DNA of 64,000 nt, from the NCBI GenBank assembly GCA_030737835.1, contig CM060848.1, forward strand, positions 7,834,063 through 7,898,062, in the 5' to 3' direction. Position numbers and translations under genes: made by a program. Within the stretch, counting starts at the first letter, position 1. Every line of letters starts with the position of its first letter. Below are positions 58,391 to 64,000 of this stretch, piece after piece. The stretch comes from Acorus gramineus. Its lineage: Eukaryota > Streptophyta > Magnoliopsida > Acorales > Acoraceae. The notes beneath the pieces are model-generated. The model saw only the letters and a program-made list of their open reading frames with translations, was not told where the DNA came from and did not search any database.

Positions 58391-59960
58391 TTGGCATATT
58401 CTCTAACCCAATGCCAGATCACAATCAAGCTTCCTCTTCTAGAGCCCACATTGTCAATGTGGTCAAAAGGGGGAGACATCCGCCACCGGAACCAAGCAAC
58501 TCAGAAAAGCACCACCGATGGCAGTTTTTCAGAAGGATCTGAGGAAAAAGGGCAAGAAGAACCTTTCCAGCTGAACCTCAACGATCACGACCTCTCCATA
58601 TTATATGGTGAGGAGGACCAAGTAGTCCCTACTATGGTTGAAGTCATCAACATAGAATCACATGAGAGCGGACTAGATAATCCGGGGGAAGAAGAAGAGG
58701 AGGAGGAGCCATTCGAGGAGGTCCTCGAAGGAGCAAACGAAGGACCCGAGGAGGGGGAATGTACTTCGGATGATCTGCATCTAGATGACAACGGGTCCTC
58801 CAAAAGCACTGACACAGTAGACGGCCCCTGCCGTCCAATGACCATCTCCTTCATCGACAAAGACCTTCTTGATCGAATACTGCGAGTATATCCCCTCCAT
58901 GTTCGCAGGCGACTCCAGGCCATCCCACTAAACAACATTTTCATCGATCTAGGGTCAGGGATGAACATCATGACTTGTTCCACCTACCAGGAAATACCCA
59001 AGCAAGGCCGCCCCTTTGTTCAGCCGGTACACTCCACCATTCAAGCGATCAACCACTCTGGAAAGACCATCTACGGTCCAGGGGTATTCAAGCTAGTCGT
59101 TGGTCCCGTAATTTGTGAAACAGAGTGGTTCATGGTCGACATTGACACTAGATACCCTCTAATGCTGGGACGGCCATGGTTAGACAATATCCAAGCCATC
59201 TGCTCCCCAAGACATCAATGTCTCTGATTACCATTCATGGACCACGTACTGACTATCTGGGGAGAAGCGTGCCTCAGGTACGGAAACAAAGATAACCGGG
59301 TCATACACAATATGTTTGCATTAACCGTGCACCCAGGTATCGAATCTGAAGGTGACAACCCACCTGGATCTTCCTACAACAACCATTACCTCAGAAGAAA
59401 CGGCCGGGACCATGAACTCGAAAAACAACCACGTAGAGCCCAACCAGATTGCCTTCCTCCCCCATGAAGCCCCAAAGATTGGAGCCCGCTCCGCGCCCCT
59501 CACAATCACTACAAGTCTCGAGGGGGGAATTCAAGCACATTCTCATCGATACGGGAGCGGAAACTAACGTCCTAATTTATTCTGCCTGCCGAAAGCTTGA
59601 AGGCAAGGTCCCCACGCTGGAACCGTCAAATGAGTTCATCTACGCTTTTGATAGCACACGCAAAAACGCCTGCGGACTGGTCACTCTCCCACTTAAGATC
59701 GGCCCGATAGCCACGATCGTCAACTGCATGGTGATGGACATCCAACCCCTCACCCCCTAATTGTTGGAATGACGTGGCTAGATAGCATCAAAGCTGTCTC
59801 GTCCACCTGGCACCAATGCCTTCGCTTCCCCTATCAGGAGAAGTGGTATTTGTCTGGGGAGAGGCGCGTTTTAACGGAGCACGAGTTCAAAATTGGAGCA
59901 TTTGTGCCTGCGCATCTGGCTAGAGGTGCTCGCATGCTGGAAACCGAACTCCACTGGTGA
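58391..59960 (+). mobile_element. Element C acidic region and aspartic protease
   Basis: A long frame (58391-59227) has an acidic middle and then a retropepsin-like segment. A second protease-like segment, with the clear active-site block DTGAETNV, lies at about 59530-59760, followed by a GRPWLD/GMTWLD-like end. Two protease-like segments in a row may reflect a duplication, or a clan AA region before the protease. Broken in a few places. Confidence 0.65.
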
Positions 59961-60129
59961 GGACCCGTAACAACAAGGGAGACCCCTCAAGAAGTTAATA
60001 GAGGGAGAATTTGGAAATAGGGAACCACCACCGGATATAAGTCGGCCTCCAAAGGCTAGCCGACTCGAAGAAGTGGTTCAGATCCACGAGCCTGGGACTG
60101 ATCCACCCAAGTAAGCCTTCACACTTTCA

Positions 60130-60350
60130 AAACTCCTGTACATATTTGTTTACAAGCTTTCTTAAACAAAACAAAAAATCTAAAAAAAATATATATGCTA
60201 ATCAGCTTTCATTCCAGACTCCTGTACATATTTGTTTACATGCTTTCCTAAAAACAAAAAAATCCAAAACATTTGTTTATCAGCTTATGCTTTCAGATTC
60301 ATATACATATTTGTTTACATATTTTTTTAAAAAAAAGAACAAAAAAATAT
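60130..60350 (+). repeat. Three diverged 80-86 bp repeats in element C
   Basis: Units begin near 60133, 60219 and 60290 and share TACATATTTGTTTACA plus an A-rich tail. They lie between the protease and integrase remains. Confidence 0.7.
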
Positions 60351-60360
60351 AGACGAAAAG

Positions 60361-60640
60361 AGGTTAAGAGCTGCAGACCATGCCCAGGCCTACCAGAGGA
60401 GGGTGGCAAGGGAATTTGAAAAGAAAGTAATAGAGAGAAAATTTAAAATTGGGGAGATTGTGCTTAAGCAAATTATGCCATCAAGACAGCCCCATCCATA
60501 AGGCAAGCTGCAACCCACATGGAAGGGACCCTATGTGATCACCCACGCCTACTTCGGGAATGCCTACCGCTTGGTGGATGCCGAAGGAGTTGAAGTCTCA
60601 GGTTCATGGAATGCACTTTATCTAAAGAAATTCCATGCAT
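60361..60640 (+). mobile_element. Element C integrase C-terminal remnant
   Basis: FKIGEIVLKQIMPSRQ, then WKGPYVITHAYFGNAYRLVD and SGSWNALYLKKFHA: the GPF/Y-type integrase end with the WN-type tail typical of Tat/Athila lineages. It is joined closely to upstream non-integrase sequence, so most of pol is absent from this copy. Confidence 0.75.
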
Positions 60641-62264
60641 AAAACTCTCAATATTTGAGAAATATTATTCTTCCTTCCTATGATTTCCTGTGTTTAGCAC
60701 CTGATGATAGAACTAGAAAGACTCTTAAGGATAACTTGCATTTTACTTGAGCTCATATATTCACCACTCATGCCACCTTCATCACACCAGTATGACTTAG
60801 GAATCAGTTTATCTGATAAAAGGAAAAATTGCCTACCCTGTAGTCTGGGACAATTTTTTAAACCCAAAGTATCTCCCTTTTATTCTCGCCTTTACTCGTA
60901 TCAATACGAAGTCAGAATGAGGAATTACCTGGACCTGGCATATGTCCCAAAACTGGCTCTGACACTATATAAACACTTCTAGAGGGGAAGCAGAAAAGAA
61001 CAAGGGTGAAAAAAAGAAAAGCGCCCCCCCCCCTCAAAATAAAAAAAGGAAAAACAATGAGAGGCCAGAAATCAAAACAACACCCAGAAAAACGGGTTAA
61101 ACTCTTTATTTTAGTAGGCGTGAACGCCTTTACGCACAGTATATGCTGAACAAAAGGCTATAGTAGTATACATCCAAAACAAACCGATTGTACTCTCCAC
61201 TCAAAACATGTGTAAACACTCGGCATGCTATACTCTCCACCCAAATAAAGAAGTGGTAAAAAGAAGAAAGCCAGAGGGACCTAGAAAGTAAGACATATGC
61301 CGGACTGGGACAATTCTAAAAATTGTCCCAAGGAAATAATACTCTTGCCCCTTTCACCCCCACCCTTTTATTTTTGCTATGGAGTTGAAATTGAAATATG
61401 TCTGCTTGGAAAGGTAAAATTTCAACCAAAGATAGACCTTTCCCTCTGTTTACAACAGTGCACACACTCACATGAGTTCATTTAAAGTCTTGCCCATCTA
61501 AAAGAAGCTTGTTTGACTTGATTCCTGGTTTATTCATTGATTTCCCAGCATGTTTAGAATAATATGATCAAGCATCTGAGAACCATTAACTTGAGAAATT
61601 GACACCTGAAGCCAATACCTTTCAAATACAATCTTGTTTTAGACATGGGTGACCACAAGGGCCACTCTTCAAGGACTTGATGGTATCTTTTACTTCAGGA
61701 AATTGAAAACATTGCCCTCCCACATGAAAGATCCTTTGAAGAATTAAAATGCTCCCTTATGTCACTCACACTTATGCATAAGATTGTATTTTTCCTTTTC
61801 CAAACATTTAGGCATTCAATTTTCTCAAAATACCACAATTGACTCCCATACCAAAAGAAAATTGCCCCTATTATTTTCATTTCACACCCTTCCACACACA
61901 CTCGAGATTTTTCCATTCTCACATATCTTCACGCTTAGAGTAGCTTAGGCTCCCTCCTTTGTATGTCGTATGTGGCTTCTCGCACCTTTTTCCTTGCTTT
62001 ACTTTTGAATTACCTTAGATGGGTTGTAGCCCTTGACAATTCAAGCAAGAGGGGCTTGAAAGTCAATGCAGGGGCACAATCCAGATAGATTTAACACTTG
62101 GTCCATGGAAAGAATGTTCTTTGCAGGTTTTAGAGGTTGACCAAACACTCACGGGACTCCCAGCAATGACAGCAAGACAATGGAATCAAAAAAATTATCC
62201 CAGGCCAGGGGCAGCTAAACCTGACTAGCCGCTTGACATCAGACGGCTGCAATCAACTAGCCTT
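60641..62264 (+). other. Element C 3' spacer, no gene
   Basis: AT-rich, no convincing frame. It has a poly-C run (61024-61033) and a final pair of CGGCTA-like palindrome halves at 62208-62264. Tat-like elements often have a long non-coding region between pol and the 3' LTR, which fits. It ends where LTR F begins. Confidence 0.55.
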
Positions 62265-63355
62265 TGTTATGCCTGTGTCATTCGGAGTCTTATTTTTTTA
62301 TCGGAGTCTTATTTTTCGATCGGAGTCACTAAAATTTTATCTTTTTAGCTACCTGTGGGAGTTGGAGTACTTCAATTTAGAATCTAATTGCATATTATGG
62401 GTCCTGGTACTATTTTGTACTACCCATAAAAATTTCATCGAATTACGGTATCGTTTGCGAATAATATGCAGTTCCGAATTACATCCGGGCTTGGTCGTTA
62501 CTGGATCGGGAGGTGATATTTGATTGTGCATGTCTAATTGGTTGCTTGACCTAGTCAAAGAGAGCATTTCTTTGGTTGTGTGTGGTTGGGTTGACTTGTC
62601 AACCCCCACCTGTATTAAAGGCCCCCAAGTGAGTTTTCTCACTCTTACTCTCTCCCTCTCTCATCGGACCTCTCTCTCCCTCTTATTTGGTTTCTTTTTC
62701 CCTCTCATGCTCTTTGGTCCAGCCCCTATATGACGGTGTTTTGAGCATGTTTTGAAGAGGGAAGTGAAGGAGGAAGTGAAGGTGTGTGTTTGTGCAAGTA
62801 GTTGTTGTTGCTATTGATTCTCTTCTCTCTATCTCCCTCTCATGCCCATCCCCCCCCCCACCCTCCCGTTTTCCATCCAAGAAAGACTTAAGGAGAGGCT
62901 GAAGAGGAGGTGTAGTGGTGGTGGTGGTTGAGGTGGTCGTGGGTGCGTCGAGAGCCCCGCATCTCTCCCTTTCCCTTCCTCTCTCTTGGTAAGTCCTCTT
63001 CCCCTTCTTTTCTGATTTTTATGGCTGTAGGGGCTATTAGAAGAGTCATGCATGCTAGGTGAATGGGTTAGGGTGTCTGAGGAGGGTTGGGAGAGGGGTT
63101 AAAGAAGTCTGGGAGCGCGCGCGGGTTTGTCTGCGTGCGGGCGGGCGCAGTCGGGCGCGCGCAGGGAAGCTCGTCTGGGCGCGCCTGGACGAGCGACAGG
63201 GCGCCAGTGCGTGCGCGCGAGTGCAGGGGCACGCGCGAGGCTGCCCGAGGGCTCGGGTAGGTGTTGGGGCACTCGGGCATGCATGCGTACGTGCATGCTC
63301 GCATGCGTGCGAGCCCGTATGCGTGCATGTCTAAGTCTTTGGCATTTCTAGTTAA
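62265..63355 (+). mobile_element. LTR F, 5' part (D/E-related)
   Basis: It starts TGTTATGCCTGTGTCATTCGG in element C. The same blocks follow as in E: a TCACTAAAATTTT block, W-box copies (62545-62605), a CT-rich leader, a donor-like GTAAGT at 62989, a short CpG domain (63110-63345) and the palindromic end. It then stops and an inverted copy begins. Confidence 0.78.
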
Positions 63356-63440
63356 CCAATATGATGAGTAAAACCACATTAATGTGTAGTCATGCGTAAA
63401 ACCAATATGATGAGTAAAACCATATTAAAACACTTAGAAA
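63356..63440. repeat. Spacer between inverted LTR arms, with 27-bp direct repeat
   Basis: The 85-base spacer holds two copies of ACCAATATGATGAGTAAAACC (from about 63355 and 63401). The second belongs to the reversed LTR (its acceptor-side AT-rich part); the first looks like a duplicate at the junction. Confidence 0.7.
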
Positions 63441-64000
63441 TTAACTAGAAATGCCAAAGACTTAGACATGCACGCATACGGGCTCGCATGCATGCGAGCA
63501 CGCATGTACGCACGCATGCCCGAGTGCCCCAGCACCTGCCCGAGTGCCCCAGCACCTACCCGAGCCCCTGGGCAGCCCCGCGCATGCCCCTGCACGCGCA
63601 CGCACGCGCGCACAAGCACTGGTGCTCAGCCGCTCACCCAGGCGCGCCCAGATTTGCTACCCCACGCTCCCGCCCAGCCACTTTTAACCCCCACCTAACC
63701 CTTCTCACACACCCTAACCCAATTATCTAGCATGCATGACTCCCCTAACAGCCCCTAGGACAAGGAAACCAAGGAAAAGAAGGGGGAAAGGCTTACCAAA
63801 GGAGGGAAAGAGAAGGGGGAGATGCGGGGCTCTCGGATGCACCCACAATCACCTCAACCACCACCACCATTACCACCCCTCCTCAGCCTCTCCACCAGTC
63901 CTTCTTGGCTGAAATCTGGGGAAAAAGGTGCATGAGAGGGAGCATAAAAGGGCTAGAGAGAAGAGAATCATCAACAACAACATCAAAGGCACACACACAC
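63441..64000 (-). mobile_element. Inverted LTR copy of F, running out of the window
   Basis: The reverse complement of the F type. TTAACTAGAAATGCC at 63441 pairs with GGCATTTCTAGTTAA ending at 63355. The palindrome, CpG domain, donor-like site (63796-63802) and CT-rich leader follow in mirror order. A short 24-base piece (CGAGTGCCCCAGCACCT) is tandemly repeated here and single in the plus copy. Confidence 0.78.

Larger units (their letters stand above)
51439..62264 (+). mobile_element. Element C, Ty3/Gypsy Tat-like, holding a solo LTR; right end outside
   Basis: It starts TGTAGATAACC inside D's 3' LTR. Parts seen: LTR/leader with a TATA box; gag from ATG 53143, interrupted by solo LTR B2 (53797-57421) and continued to about 58360 with a nucleocapsid-like CxxH pattern; retroviral-type aspartic protease (DTGAETNV at about 59548); and an integrase C-terminal end (about 60410-60640). 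The typical Tat-type WNALYLKKF end supports the lineage. Reverse transcriptase and RNase H were not recognised. No second LTR is seen before LTR F starts at 62265, so C probably continues past the window. Broken in several places; some long frames persist, so it is not very old. Confidence 0.75.

Overview
The window is nuclear DNA from a flowering plant. The evidence is a PORR-domain organelle RNA-binding gene (a land-plant family), a FAR1-type DNA-binding domain joined to a MULE transposase, a Ulp1-type protease of the kind plant MULEs carry, and plant Ty3/Gypsy LTR retrotransposons of two lineages (chromodomain/Tekay-like and Tat-like). I cannot name the species. Only one gene looks intact and host-encoded. 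Almost everything from 7.6 kb to the end is mobile DNA inserted into mobile DNA.

Layout. 1-5.5 kb: AT-rich, gene-poor, with a decayed LINE ORF2 tail (3.8-4.75 kb, minus strand). 5.5-6.8 kb: intact single-exon PORR gene, minus strand. 7.6-22.4 kb: an old Mutator-like element with a FAR1/MULE transposase gene on the plus strand facing a Ulp1-protease gene on the minus strand. Three long solo LTRs of one family (A1 8206-11158 plus, A2 12106-15790 minus, A3 18043-21066 minus) sit in it, each with a perfect 5-bp target duplication. 22.4-62.3 kb: a nest. A reversed LTR (G) is broken by element D (5' LTR from 25668, 3' LTR from 49096). D's 5' LTR holds element E (29607-46344, duplication ATCGT). E's 3' LTR holds element B (32052-44099, two LTRs, tRNA-Met-type primer site, polypurine tract). 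B's 3' LTR holds A4 (40901-43227). D's 3' LTR is also entered at 51439 by a Tat-like element C, which carries a reversed solo LTR of family B (53797-57421, duplication GTTAC) and, from 62265, a further LTR (F) that runs into an inverted copy of itself at the window end.

The A, B, D, E, F and G LTRs are very long (about 3-4 kb) and modular. Their 5' starts differ, but they share 3' ends and several internal blocks. These blocks are: splice-site-like signals around a 600-800 nt domain that is CpG-rich in most families but AT-rich in G and a 62-bp tandem array in D; a large palindrome at the end of the GC-rich domain; and a G-quadruplex-like (GGGTGA)n tract followed by a stem-loop whose arms change together between copies. 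Elements B, D and E share a similar short internal region, so they look like a family of non-autonomous, long-LTR elements.

The strongest candidates for something undescribed are this G-tract plus covarying hairpin, the intron-like LTR domain with swapped contents, a 15-nt motif (TAACATAGCGTATAC) that fills introns of both MULE genes in sense orientation, and recurrent 8-9 bp-arm palindromes (GGCGGCTA/TAGCCGCC) in element C. All identities are by eye; nothing was aligned or searched by computer.
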